NCBI RefSeq assembly: GCF_008180725.1
Contig: NZ_VTEV01000001.1
Span: 737,628-801,627, forward strand
Direction of reading: 5' to 3'
DNA length: 64,000 nt
DNA from: Sutcliffiella horikoshii
GTDB taxonomy: Bacteria > Bacillota > Bacilli > Bacillales > Bacillaceae_I
The position numbers were made by a program, and so were the translations under genes. A model generated the notes under the pieces. It ran no database searches. It worked only from the letters and a program-made list of their open reading frames with translations, and was not told the origin of the DNA. This document shows, piece after piece, positions 36,830 through 44,592 of the stretch (the first letter of the stretch is position 1; each line of letters opens with the position of its first letter).

Positions 36830-37326
36830 ACCAGGCCTCCGAAACAATAAAGACTTACCACTCCAAGAGCAATTGGAACTCCGTACGGAATTGTATATTT
36901 TCTTTTCACTTCTAGTTCCATATTCATTGACTGCTTATAAAGTACAGAGAATATCAAATTCTTAATAAAGAACAATAGTCTATTATTTTTAAGAAGGATG
37001 ACCATTGCAAAAACCCCTCCAATCAATGCCGTGTAAAGGAAAGATTGAAACACTAGCTCTCCGCCTATCATTGAACCTATTGCAGCTAATAATTTTACAT
37101 CCCCAGCTCCCATTCCACCAAGCACAAAAGGAATGAACAATAGAAAAAAACCTATCAATAGTCCAATAGAGCTAAAATACAGCCCTTCTAGACCTGCTTG
37201 ATATGTATTGTAGATTAAACCGAACAGAATGGCAGGTAAGGTGATTATATTAAATATTATTCTTTTTCGAAGATCCGTTACTACGGAAATTCCTAATACG
37301 ATAAACAGAACGACGTTGATGAGCAT
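36826..37326 (-). CDS. cpaA: Prepilin peptidase CpaA/TadV (A24 family)
   Basis: 166 residues, six helices. Both catalytic Asp of aspartic prepilin peptidases are seen: VTDLRKR (residue 18) and GGMGAGDVKL (about 75). Lacks the N-terminal methyltransferase domain of PilD. Cleaves the Flp pilin and the TadE/TadG leaders. AGGAGG upstream. Confidence 0.92.
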   Translation of the reverse strand: MLINVVLFIVLGISVVTDLRKRIIFNIITLPAILFGLIYNTYQAGLEGLYFSSIGLLIGFFLLFIPFVLGGMGAGDVKLLAAIGSMIGGELVFQSFLYTALIGGVFAMVILLKNNRLLFFIKNLIFSVLYKQSMNMELEVKRKYTIPYGVPIALGVVSLYCFGGLV

Positions 37327-37339
37327 CTGGCGTCCTCCT

Positions 37340-37376
37340 TTGTTTAAAAATAGCTCTGCTTTGTTGAAGCAGAGCT
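37340..37376 (-). terminator. Attenuator between flp and cpaA
   Basis: Perfect stem AGCTCTGCTT/AAGCAGAGCT (37352-37361, 37367-37376), 5-base loop, and TATTTTT on the minus strand. Placed between flp and the rest of the tad operon, where partial read-through would lower downstream expression relative to the pilin. Confidence 0.85.
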
Positions 37377-37388
37377 TTGTACATCAAA

Positions 37389-37562
37389 TTATTTTATACT
37401 TTTTAATTTGTCTGTTAGAGTACCAAACACAGCTGAAATTTGTCCACCTAATGCCGTAACTGCAGCAACAACACCTAATGCAATCAAACCAACCAACAAT
37501 CCATACTCCGTTAACCCTTGACCTTCTTCTTCTTTAAACACGCGGATCATCAAATCTTTCAT
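37389..37562 (-). CDS. flp: Flp/Fap-type major pilin
   Basis: 57 residues, too short for most gene finders. MKDLMIRVFKEEEGQGLTEYG: Flp motif with cleavage after Gly14, then QGLTEYGLLVGLIALGVVAAV, a long hydrophobic helix and polar tail. GGAGGAATTTATC precedes the ATG. A -10 TATAAT is at 37610-37615 with only a weak -35. First gene of the tad operon and the only one before the attenuator. Confidence 0.95.
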   Translation of the reverse strand: MKDLMIRVFKEEEGQGLTEYGLLVGLIALGVVAAVTALGGQISAVFGTLTDKLKSIK

Positions 37563-37783
37563 GATAAATTCCTCCAGTCGTTTGTTCTTTATTTAGAACT
37601 TGATTCAATATTATAACGAACTAGAAAGAATGAAAACACTAAAAAAAAGGCATTTTTGACCATTTACTTGAGAATTTCTATCTATTTAGCTTGTTTCCTT
37701 CATTTTTCTCAGTATTTCGTTTTTTAAAAAGAATTTAATATTCTATATAATGAACAAAAGCTAACTAAAAGAAGGAGGATATA

Positions 37784-38167
37784 ATGGAAAACTATCACTC
37801 GCTTCATATTAAAAGTGCCGACACCTTTACAAAACGGTTTATCGGACTTATGTTCAAACCTTCCATACATAATAGCGGCCTACTGCTTTCCCCCTGTAAC
37901 AGTGTTCACATGTTTTTTATGCGGTTTCCTATCGATGTCGTTTTCGTCGATCAAGTTGGGAAAATTATTTTATGCATAAAAGAGTTAAAGCCTTGGAGAG
38001 TATCGCCAATTGTTAAAAATAGCTATTATGTATTAGAAATGCCTTGTGGATCGATTGATCAATTCAATCTTCATGAAGGCAAGAGAATCGTAATACCTAA
38101 AGATAGAAAAGATTTTTTCATCTCTATAATAAGTGAAAATAATAAAAACCACCTACGGTTCCTTTAA
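37784..38167 (+). CDS. DUF192 family protein
   Basis: 127 residues. Family pattern: TFTKRFIGLMFKP, LLLSPCNSVHMFFMRFPIDVVFVD, ELKPWR, VLEMPCGSIDQFNLHEGKRI. Small beta-barrel-like domain; function unknown. Divergent from flp with a 221-bp gap; DUF192 genes often accompany tad loci, so a pilus role is possible. AGGAGGATATA precedes the ATG; terminator follows. Confidence 0.85.
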   Translation: MENYHSLHIKSADTFTKRFIGLMFKPSIHNSGLLLSPCNSVHMFFMRFPIDVVFVDQVGKIILCIKELKPWRVSPIVKNSYYVLEMPCGSIDQFNLHEGKRIVIPKDRKDFFISIISENNKNHLRFL

Positions 38168-38185
38168 AGGTCTGCAGGTGGTTTT
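38145..38185. terminator. Bidirectional terminator
   Basis: AAAACCACCT / AGGTGGTTTT stem with a 21-base loop that itself pairs partly; between DUF192 and the convergent M42 peptidase. Confidence 0.8.
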
Positions 38186-38198
38186 ATTTGGATATGAA

Positions 38199-39254
38199 TT
38201 AGTACTTCACCATACCAGACAACAAGTAATGGTAAATCAACTTCTCCGTATTTTCAATGGAACTTGCGTGTGTGCGTTCGAAGGCATGGGAAGATTCTAT
38301 TCCAGGGCCAATTAAACCATGGATGATATCGTGGCCAGAACGGATGGCAGCAGATGCGTCTGAGCCGTAGTATGGATAAATATCCACTTTGTAATCCACT
38401 TCGTTTTTCTTTGCGAGATCAACAAGGTGCTTTCTTAATCCGTAATGGTAAGGTCCGCTGGAATCTTTTACACAGATAGATACTGTGTATTCATCTGATG
38501 ATTGTCCGTCTCCAAGAGCACCCATATCCACCGCAAGGTATTCCACGGTCTCCGGGGTAATATTGGAGTTCCCCCCATATCCTATTTCTTCATTATTAGA
38601 AATTAAGAAGTGTGTAGTATAAGGAAGCGTAATTTTCTCGGACTGAATAAATTTAATAAGTTTTAGTAAAATTGCTACACTCGCTTTATCATCGAGGTGC
38701 CTAGATTTTATGTAGCCACTATCTGTGATTTGTACCCTAGGATCGAAAGATACAAAGTCTCCCACTTCAATTCCTAGAGCTCTTACTTCATCTGCGTTGG
38801 TGACTTTTTCATCAATGCGAACTTCTATATTTTCATCGTTTCTTGGTGCATCTCCGGCATTTTTATATACATGAACAGAAGTTTGATGCATGAGAATGGT
38901 TCCCGTGTAAGTTTTTCCGGAAGATGTTTCGATTTGGCAATATTCCCCTTCGACGGAATTCCAGCGAAACCCTCCGACTGTGGTGAGTTTTAATCTACCA
39001 TTTGATTTTACTTCTTTTACCATAGCTCCCAATGTGTCGACGTGGGCTGTTAGCATGCGATGTTCTTTATCATTGCTTCCTTTAATGGAAGCAATTAAGC
39101 CTCCCTTACGGTTTCGTACTGTTTCTACTCCACATTCGCTTAAGTACCTTTCAACAAAACCTATTACCTTCTCCGTATTACCTGAAGGGCTTGGGATAGA
39201 AACAAGTTCTTTGATTAATGAAAAGGTTTCTTGTACATTTGGTTGATAAGTCAT
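38199..39254 (-). CDS. M42 family metallopeptidase (aminopeptidase/endoglucanase-like)
   Basis: 351 residues. Binuclear metal ligands and catalytic residues: TAHVDTLG (His/Asp), HLDDKAS, NNEEIGYGG (Glu pair), VDMGAL, and the C-terminal SSHAFERTH. M42 enzymes form tetrahedral dodecamers that trim peptides. AAAGGAAG precedes the ATG. Divergent from the B12-binding gene. Confidence 0.93.
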   Translation of the reverse strand: MTYQPNVQETFSLIKELVSIPSPSGNTEKVIGFVERYLSECGVETVRNRKGGLIASIKGSNDKEHRMLTAHVDTLGAMVKEVKSNGRLKLTTVGGFRWNSVEGEYCQIETSSGKTYTGTILMHQTSVHVYKNAGDAPRNDENIEVRIDEKVTNADEVRALGIEVGDFVSFDPRVQITDSGYIKSRHLDDKASVAILLKLIKFIQSEKITLPYTTHFLISNNEEIGYGGNSNITPETVEYLAVDMGALGDGQSSDEYTVSICVKDSSGPYHYGLRKHLVDLAKKNEVDYKVDIYPYYGSDASAAIRSGHDIIHGLIGPGIESSHAFERTHASSIENTEKLIYHYLLSGMVKY

Positions 39255-39459
39255 TGAGACACTTCCTTTGCTACTAATATTTACCTCTATTAAGCATAAG
39301 AGAAAATCTTTGTCTTGTATAGCCCAGTGTCAAGGTATTTTTAATCCCATAACTGGGCAGCTGACAAACATAAACGAGCATTTCATAGAAGAAGCATTTG
39401 ATTTTACGGAAAATATAGTATACTGTTTATTATTACTATGTTGGAATAGGAGGGGTCAA

Positions 39460-40140
39460 ATGAATGAAATCTCCAAGAAACTATCACAATTCCTTCTCGA
39501 CAAAAACGTGGCCTCCGGTTGGTCTTGTGTAAAAGATACGATAGATCAAGGCTACAATAGTTCGTTTGTTTATGATTTTATCCTTCGTGACGCCATGTAT
39601 CGTATTGGAGAAATGTGGGAGGAAAATAAAATTTCTGTTGCACATGAGCATTTGGCGACAGGTACATGTGAGATGATTTTGACAAAATATCATTTAGAAA
39701 AAATAAATGATAGAATTATAGATGAGCACTCCCCTTCCCCGCGCGCCATGTTTTTTTGTGTAGAAGGGGAAGAACATGATTTAGGATTGAAAATGGCCTC
39801 TTCCCTCTTTGAAGAATTTGGTTGGGATGTGTATGACCTTGGTTCCAACCTGCCATTGGACTATGCAGAATATAGCATAAAAAAGTGGAAGCCGGATGTT
39901 GTATGTATATCTGTATCCATTAGACATCACCTTCCTAAACTTAAAGAAACAATGGAAAGACTGCAAACTATTAACACTGGCACCACTTTCATAGTTGGAA
40001 GCCGCTTGCATGCGGAATCTGCCTTTCAGTCATGCTGTCCTGCGGAAACTCTCATTGCTAAGGATACATCCTTCCTTTTCCAATGGTTGGAAAATTATAG
40101 AAAGGAAGCCGGAACTATCAATAAAGGAGTGCTTCTTTAA
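39460..40140 (+). CDS. Cobalamin (B12)-binding domain protein
   Basis: 226 residues from ATG 39460 (AGGAGGGG upstream; the longer frame has no site). B12-binding-2 helical cap at about 20-90 (GYNSSFVYDFILRDAMYRIGEMWEENKISVAHEHLATG, the WxxxxxVAxEH motif), and Rossmann-like domain with EEHDLG, a variant of DxHxxG whose His ligates cobalt. The same layout appears in LitR/CarH and in stand-alone photosensory or methyltransfer proteins. Starts a two-gene operon with a PAS-like protein. Confidence 0.9.
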   Translation: MNEISKKLSQFLLDKNVASGWSCVKDTIDQGYNSSFVYDFILRDAMYRIGEMWEENKISVAHEHLATGTCEMILTKYHLEKINDRIIDEHSPSPRAMFFCVEGEEHDLGLKMASSLFEEFGWDVYDLGSNLPLDYAEYSIKKWKPDVVCISVSIRHHLPKLKETMERLQTINTGTTFIVGSRLHAESAFQSCCPAETLIAKDTSFLFQWLENYRKEAGTINKGVLL

Positions 40141-40682
40141 TGTACCGGATTCCCGTCCCATATTTAAAATTGACTGAGGACTTCAAAATTATTAATGTAT
40201 CCCAGTCAGTAACACACATCTTCTATCCAGTTACTTCATTTCTAGACTTGGTGGACTTGGATAGTAGAGCAAAGTTAAAACAAATAAAAACAACTCCTTC
40301 ACCGGGAGTGATGGAGCTTAACCTAAAAACAACAGATTCGCCTACTACATTGTTCACTGTCTATTTCCATTATCAGCAAAAAGAGAAGCTTATTCATTTA
40401 GTTTGTATGAATGAAACGTCTGCCTTTCAGCACGTGCAATTGGAATTTCAGCAATGGCGAAAGCAGCTTGAGAATAATGAATGGAACGAAGTTGTTACAA
40501 CAAACCTAGAACCTGATACTTCATTTGAATTCTATAAAAAGCAAGCTGAAAGAAAGATTACCACTATCAATGATTTACTTGGAATTATACAAGATGACTT
40601 ATCAGAGGTTGGAAAATTGGAATATATTAAATTAATTCAGTCGGAACTAAAAGATATTAAAGAACTTCTCCGTTCTAAATAA
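40140..40682 (+). CDS. PAS-like/signalling protein with C-terminal coiled coil
   Basis: 180 residues. About 1-105 reads like a PAS core (KLTEDFKIINVSQSVTHIFYPVTSFLDLVDLDSR, FTVYFHYQQKEKLIHLVCMNETSAF), then a helical charged region from about 115 (QLEFQQWRKQLENNEW, ERKITTINDLLGIIQDDL). Starts in the stop of the B12 gene (TAATG). No catalytic domain; a partner of the B12 protein is inferred. Confidence 0.7.
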   Translation: MYRIPVPYLKLTEDFKIINVSQSVTHIFYPVTSFLDLVDLDSRAKLKQIKTTPSPGVMELNLKTTDSPTTLFTVYFHYQQKEKLIHLVCMNETSAFQHVQLEFQQWRKQLENNEWNEVVTTNLEPDTSFEFYKKQAERKITTINDLLGIIQDDLSEVGKLEYIKLIQSELKDIKELLRSK

Positions 40683-40690
40683 AATAATTT

Positions 40691-40720
40691 AACCCCCGCC
40701 GTTTACCTGACGGGGGTTTT
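40691..40720. terminator. Bidirectional intrinsic terminator
   Basis: ACCCCCG / CGGGGGTT stem with T4 on the plus strand, between the PAS-like gene and the convergent cheR-like gene. Confidence 0.85.
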
Positions 40721-40727
40721 CTTGAGC

Positions 40728-41780
40728 CTATTGGTTATCCAAAAGAAAACTTTCAATGGCCAATTCGAGCTTGTTCATCTCTTGAAGCATAGCAGCAGCA
40801 TATTCTTCTTTGTAGAACTCCTGCTTTTTAATTATTTGGAGAAGTCCCTTAACAAAGAGTATGGGATGGTACGAATCGATTTTAAGCGTTTCGTACTTAT
40901 CCTCATATTTCAGGTGAATGTCCTCAAGCTTCCCTTGTAAATTAGCAATGCGCTCCTTTGCTTGGATCAATTCTTCATTTAATAACTGGAACTCTTTCTC
41001 TTCCTGACTTTTTTCCTGTATAGCATGAAGGCCCGCGTCTTCACTCCGGTTACGGTCTTCCACCTCTTGCTTTATATATATCTTCCACTTTTTATTGATT
41101 GCTTGAAATAGCGCTTTGCTTTCTCCTATAGAACCCGATTGTCCCAGAAACAAATATCCGCTTTCATTTAGTGAATGGTGGAAAGAAGAAATAATTCGCT
41201 GTTGCTGTGTCGGCTGAAAATAATGCAGTACATTTCTGCAACTGATAAAGTCCAGATGTTGAAACCCAGGATCTTTTGCAATGTTGTGAGGGGCGAATAT
41301 GATATTCTCCCTTATCGATTTTTTCACCACATAAAAATCCTGCTTCTTATCAAAATACTTATCCAGAATGTCAGATGGTACATTTTCAAACGCCGTTTCA
41401 GGATAAACTCCCGCCCCAGCAATCTTTACAGAATCATAATCCAAATCTGTAGCGTAAATCTTAAATTCCATTTCATTAACATTATGCATGGATCCTATCG
41501 TCTCTTTTAACAGAATTGCTAAAGAGTAGACTTCCTGCCCAGTGGAGCATCCTGCAATCCAAATTCTCATCTCATTTTCAGACAAATCCAGCTTCTTTTT
41601 CAGTATGGATGCAAAAATTTGTTTTTGAATGAGATTAGCCAATTCATTATTTCTCAGGAATTCTTCTGCACTGCTTGCTGACTGCTTCAAATCTTGTAAG
41701 TTTTGACTTAACATATCTAGTCTCCCTATTAATTGTTCAACTACTTCTCTATATCTTTTTTCTATTTTACCAAATTTCAA
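40728..41780 (-). CDS. CheR-like SAM-dependent protein methyltransferase
   Basis: 350 residues. CheR core at about 60-235: MRIWIAGCSTGQEVYSLAILLKE (SAM motif I), IYATDLDYDSVKIAGAGVYPE, FISCRNVLHYFQP, GYLFLGQSGSIGE. The C-terminal third is a coiled coil (QEEKEFQLLNEELIQAKERIANLQGKLEDI). CheR methylates chemoreceptor glutamates; here it lacks a CheB neighbour. Convergent to the B12/PAS operon. The likely target is unknown. Confidence 0.85.
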   Translation of the reverse strand: MKFGKIEKRYREVVEQLIGRLDMLSQNLQDLKQSASSAEEFLRNNELANLIQKQIFASILKKKLDLSENEMRIWIAGCSTGQEVYSLAILLKETIGSMHNVNEMEFKIYATDLDYDSVKIAGAGVYPETAFENVPSDILDKYFDKKQDFYVVKKSIRENIIFAPHNIAKDPGFQHLDFISCRNVLHYFQPTQQQRIISSFHHSLNESGYLFLGQSGSIGESKALFQAINKKWKIYIKQEVEDRNRSEDAGLHAIQEKSQEEKEFQLLNEELIQAKERIANLQGKLEDIHLKYEDKYETLKIDSYHPILFVKGLLQIIKKQEFYKEEYAAAMLQEMNKLELAIESFLLDNQ

Positions 41781-41832
41781 AAGAATTCTGTAAAGATTTT
41801 TTCCTACAAAAATCGAGTTTTATTTTATCTTC

Positions 41833-41860
41833 TTGACATTCATCACATATGTTGTATAAT
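41833..41860 (+). promoter_or_regulatory. Strong sigma-A promoter of the 42-kb structured transcript
   Basis: Perfect TTGACA (41833-41838) and TATAAT (41855-41860) with a 16-bp spacer. A 6-bp inverted repeat TTGGGT/ACCCAA sits at the predicted start of transcription (about 41867-41882), either a 5' cap stem or an operator. Confidence 0.85.
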
Positions 41861-41917
41861 AATAGTTTGGGTATACACCCAACACATTAGTAACTTGATA
41901 TAGAAAGGAAGAACGTT

Positions 41918-41992
41918 ATGACATTCTTAAGCAATACCAACGTGTCACAAGGATGCACTGGCGTTCCATATAGTTTTTTCACAAAGGCTTAA
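41918..41992 (+). CDS. 24-residue peptide ORF in the structured transcript
   Basis: MTFLSNTNVSQGCTGVPYSF then FTKA, stop. Ribosome site AAAGGAAG six bases before the ATG, near-ideal spacing. One Cys and a Pro-Tyr-Ser-Phe-Phe stretch. Not hydrophobic enough for a type I toxin, and no AgrB-like processing gene is near. Could be a leader peptide, a signalling peptide, or part of the RNA structure. Confidence 0.5.
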   Translation: MTFLSNTNVSQGCTGVPYSFFTKA

Positions 41993-42222
41993 TCGATCTG
42001 GCACGGCCTAGGAGCCGTAAGGACGTATGAGAGGTAGGGCTTACGTTGTTTAAGTAAGGGAAACTACCATGGAATTATACCGCGGCAAACGAATATAATA
42101 CTTTTATGTCATTTATAAATCATGTCCATGTAGCAGGACAGCTTATAATGCTTGTGATGAAGCAAGTTACTAATTGCGCTATTCATCAATTAATTAGCGC
42201 CTTTATTCGAATAAAAAAAGAT

Positions 42223-42264
42223 AAAAGCAAGTTATCCTTAGCGATGACTTGCTTTTATTTTTTG
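42223..42264 (+). terminator. Intrinsic terminator of the structured transcript
   Basis: AAAAGCAAGT / ACTTGCTTTT stem with a 14-base loop and a T-rich tail ATTTTTT. Confidence 0.88.
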
Positions 42265-42378
42265 CTTGTTGTTTGAAAGATATGTAAAACACCTGTATAA
42301 TTATATGCTGATTGTCAATTTTGCTCGGAAAATAACTATATTTGTAGATATTAAATAAAAAAATAATGGGGGAATTGG

Positions 42379-42900
42379 ATGTCTTTCACAAGCTTATTCA
42401 TGGCCGAAGAAGAGACAAGAGATAAAGAAGAAATCAAACAGGAACTAGATGATTTGGAAATTCAAATGTTCCGCATGAAAGAAAACATGAAAGAAATCGC
42501 TAAAAAATGGCAAGTGATCGGCATTGATCAAACGAAAGACGATAACTGGGTGGTTGTTTACACAAACAACGACCATCACTCATGTAAAATCATGCTTAGC
42601 GATTGCGAATCCGCTTTTCGTGGCCAGTGGGATTTTTCAATTCAAGCAACATACAAAGAGGATGACACCATTTTCATCGGAGATATCAAGGGCCCTGAAA
42701 ATAAGGGTTATGGTTCAATCTGCATGAATTACCTTAAAGAAGTCGCCAAAGATCAAAATATCCATTGTATCACTGGTGACATCGCAAAGCGTGATTGGGA
42801 TCATGTAGATCGTTTAGTTCATTTCTACGAAAAACATGATTTTCAAGTGGAAATAGATGAAGAAAATATGTCTGGTGAAATAGTTTGGCAACCTAATTAA
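42379..42900 (+). CDS. GNAT-like acetyltransferase domain protein
   Basis: 173 residues. N-terminal 40 residues form a charged coiled coil (KEEIKQELDDLEIQMFRMKENMKEIAKK). The rest has a GNAT-like arrangement: IFIGDIKGPENKGYGSICMNYLKEVAKDQNI (acetyl-CoA loop GYGS) and VHFYEKHDFQVE. No substrate can be named. GGGGG precedes the ATG. Followed 25 bp later by the CHY zinc finger gene. Confidence 0.65.
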   Translation: MSFTSLFMAEEETRDKEEIKQELDDLEIQMFRMKENMKEIAKKWQVIGIDQTKDDNWVVVYTNNDHHSCKIMLSDCESAFRGQWDFSIQATYKEDDTIFIGDIKGPENKGYGSICMNYLKEVAKDQNIHCITGDIAKRDWDHVDRLVHFYEKHDFQVEIDEENMSGEIVWQPN

Positions 42901-42925
42901 TTTCACAAATAAGGAGATAGATGGA

Positions 42926-43246
42926 ATGACTGTTAAAGTACTCGGTTCCACAGTTGATAGTTTTACACGTTGCACTCATTATCATACAGAAAAAGATATC
43001 ATTGCCATAAAGTTTCATTGTTGCGGGGAGTACTACCCTTGCTATCAATGTCACGAAGAACATGCAGATCACCCCGCTAGTGTCTGGCCTAAACATGAAT
43101 TTCATACAAAAGCAATTTTGTGCGGAAACTGTAAAAACGAACTGACCATTAACAAGTATTTAAACAGTCCATCGATTTGTCCGACTTGTAAGGCTTCCTT
43201 TAACCCAGGCTGCCAGCTCCATTATCATCTATATTTTGAAAAGTAG
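42926..43246 (+). CDS. CHY zinc finger protein
   Basis: 106 residues with Cys/His spacing of the CHY finger: RCTHYHTEKDIIAIKFHCCGEYYPCYQCHEEHADH near the N-terminus, then CGNCKNELTINKY...CPTCKASFNPGCQLHYHLYF. Binds several zincs; role unknown. AAGGAGAT precedes the ATG; a weak GAGGCTT/AAGCCTC hairpin follows. Confidence 0.9.
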   Translation: MTVKVLGSTVDSFTRCTHYHTEKDIIAIKFHCCGEYYPCYQCHEEHADHPASVWPKHEFHTKAILCGNCKNELTINKYLNSPSICPTCKASFNPGCQLHYHLYFEK

Positions 43247-43281
43247 AGGCTTTCCATTTTGGGAAGCCTCCACAAATCAAC

Positions 43282-43722
43282 TCAATCCGGTCTAACACAT
43301 ATTGGATATGCCCTACAGCGTTTAGAAGGAGTTCTAACTAAACGTACTGAGTCATTTGCAGGATCAACTTCCGCTAGGACAGGCTTTCCAAACCGTGTTG
43401 CCCAAACCAGCATTGGACATAATGGTGTATTAGTATTAGGGGTAATTAAGTCACCTACAATACTTTCTAATTCTTCATACGTCGGGGTTCGATATCCTAA
43501 ACCTAAACCTGCACAGAATTGAGAGTTGTATTTTACTAATTGATTTAAAAACAACACTTCTAATCCAGCAGCTACAAAAGGTTCATTTGAACGAGCTATT
43601 CTTGACACTTCACATGACGCCGGCTCATTCCTCCTAACCGGATTAGGACATCTATCCCAATCATCATCACAACAGCAACAACAACGTTTTCTCTCACAAC
43701 ATTCCACGTAAACTATTCCCAC
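43282..43722 (-). CDS. Cys-rich protein with MGIVYVEC N-terminus
   Basis: 146 residues from GTG 43722, which is 8 bases from AGGAGG; this start mirrors its neighbour. N-terminus has eight Cys in 30 residues (VECCERKRCCCCCDDDWDRC). The rest is a compact domain (AAGLEVLFLNQLVKYNSQFCAGLGLGYRTPTYEELESIVGDLI, VWATRFGKPVLAEVDP, C-terminal RCRAYPICVRPD). Not recognised. It shares the (V/I)VYVEC start with the gene at 43849, suggesting a duplication or shared export/metal role. Confidence 0.7.
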   Translation of the reverse strand: MGIVYVECCERKRCCCCCDDDWDRCPNPVRRNEPASCEVSRIARSNEPFVAAGLEVLFLNQLVKYNSQFCAGLGLGYRTPTYEELESIVGDLITPNTNTPLCPMLVWATRFGKPVLAEVDPANDSVRLVRTPSKRCRAYPICVRPD

Positions 43723-43802
43723 TATTATCACCTCCTATTACTTGAGCTACTATATAGTATGTTGGTTGCTAGATTCCGCTTGTACGTTTCTACCAAAACA
43801 AA

Positions 43803-43835
43803 AAAATAGACGAACGCATTTAGCGCACGTCTATT
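43803..43835 (-). terminator. Intrinsic terminator
   Basis: AATAGACG / CGTCTATT stem with internal CGC/GCG pairing and T6 on the minus strand; ends the small Cys-rich gene. Confidence 0.8.
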
Positions 43836-43848
43836 CTCCCATTAGCAA

Positions 43849-44037
43849 TTAATCATTGTACCTGTAAAAGCGAGATGCACCATCACTACAACCACAACTC
43901 TTCTTGCGTCGTGCTGAATCTTCCATCGGTGAAACCGCGTTTTCCATTTCGTCGTCCATTTCACGTCTTCTAGGGCAAATAAAGCATTTACACTTTATTT
44001 CGCAACACACTTTGCATTCTACATACACAACCCCCAT
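43849..44037 (-). CDS. Small Cys-rich protein with MGVVYVEC N-terminus
   Basis: 62 residues from ATG 44037, 8 bases after AGGAGG. MGVVYVECKVCCEIKCKCFIC is dense in Cys, followed by a charged middle and CGC near the C-terminus. No family known to me; spore-coat or metal-binding functions are possible. It shares its start-site spacing and N-terminal motif with 43282-43722. Confidence 0.7.
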   Translation of the reverse strand: MGVVYVECKVCCEIKCKCFICPRRREMDDEMENAVSPMEDSARRKKSCGCSDGASRFYRYND

Positions 44038-44157
44038 GACTCTCACCTCCTCTAGTAATCTATTAAAAGTATATTCATTTTACTAGAAAGTGACTGTGTC
44101 ATTTCCTCAACCACGAAAAAATAGACAGGTAGTAGAGTCGGCTGCCTTTTTAAAGTA

Positions 44158-44183
44158 TAAAAAAACCCGGAAATTATTTTCCG
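44158..44183 (-). terminator. Intrinsic terminator of the rhodanese-like gene
   Basis: CGGAAA / TTTCCG stem (44168-44173, 44178-44183) and a T tract on the minus strand. Confidence 0.75.
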
Positions 44184-44198
44184 AGTTGTTAAATCGTC

Positions 44199-44555
44199 TT
44201 ATACCATTTTTAACTTTGGGCACTTACAGCTATTACCAATGACTCTATATCCAATCACTTCAATTCCTTTTTTCTTTAAGTAACGAACACTAATGTTTTT
44301 TTCCATATGACTAGAAGCAAAAACAACTACTTTATCACCTTGAAATTGTTGGTAGTTACGTTGCAGATAAGCAACAGGGATATTGAATGCAGCCTGAACG
44401 GGCTCATCTACGTAGTTATAATCTCTTACATCAATAGTTTTTACAGCCAAAGTACTTTCAAGATCCTTTACACAAGGAACACCTAAGACAGGAACATATC
44501 TATTGTAAACGTAAATAGAAACTATCATGCTTAATAAAGCAACAGAAATGACCAA
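44199..44555 (-). CDS. Membrane-anchored rhodanese-like protein
   Basis: 118 residues from TTG 44555 (GGAGGAG upstream); the longer frame runs through the promoter and cannot be translated from this message. One N-terminal helix, then a rhodanese-like fold (VKTIDVRDYNYVDEPVQAAFNIPVAYLQ, VVVFASSHMEKNISVRYLKKKGIEVIGYRV). The active-site Cys expected in VVVFC-x appears as Ala/Ser (FASSHMEKN), but the tail has CKCPKLK. Sulfur transfer or sulfide sensing is suggested by the operator; catalysis is doubtful. Confidence 0.7.
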   Translation of the reverse strand: MVISVALLSMIVSIYVYNRYVPVLGVPCVKDLESTLAVKTIDVRDYNYVDEPVQAAFNIPVAYLQRNYQQFQGDKVVVFASSHMEKNISVRYLKKKGIEVIGYRVIGNSCKCPKLKMV

Positions 44556-44592
44556 CGACCATCTCCTCCAATACGATTCATTTTCCTTATAT

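Larger units (their letters stand above)
41867..42264 (+). ncRNA. Candidate structured RNA / dual-function transcript
   Basis: Transcript with its own strong promoter and terminator, about 400 nt. After a 24-codon ORF come stem-loops that I can pair by eye: ACGGC/GCCGT (42003-42018), and a nested helix GGTAG-GG-CTTAC-loop-GTAAG-GGAAA-CTACC (42033-42068). Further arms are TGTCC/GGACA, and GCGC/GCGC near 42177-42200. No known riboswitch or tmRNA/SRP/6S/RNase P signature was found. Family not recognised. Confidence 0.55.

Noticed and set aside
42003..42085. T-box or other known riboswitch before 42379
   Set aside because: ATACCGCGG is faintly T-box-like, and GAGAGG/AGGGAAAC recall other leaders. 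There is no specifier stem or full T-box sequence (AGGGTGGNACCGCG), no c-di-GMP, cobalamin, TPP or ykkC core, and a terminator separates it from the next gene.
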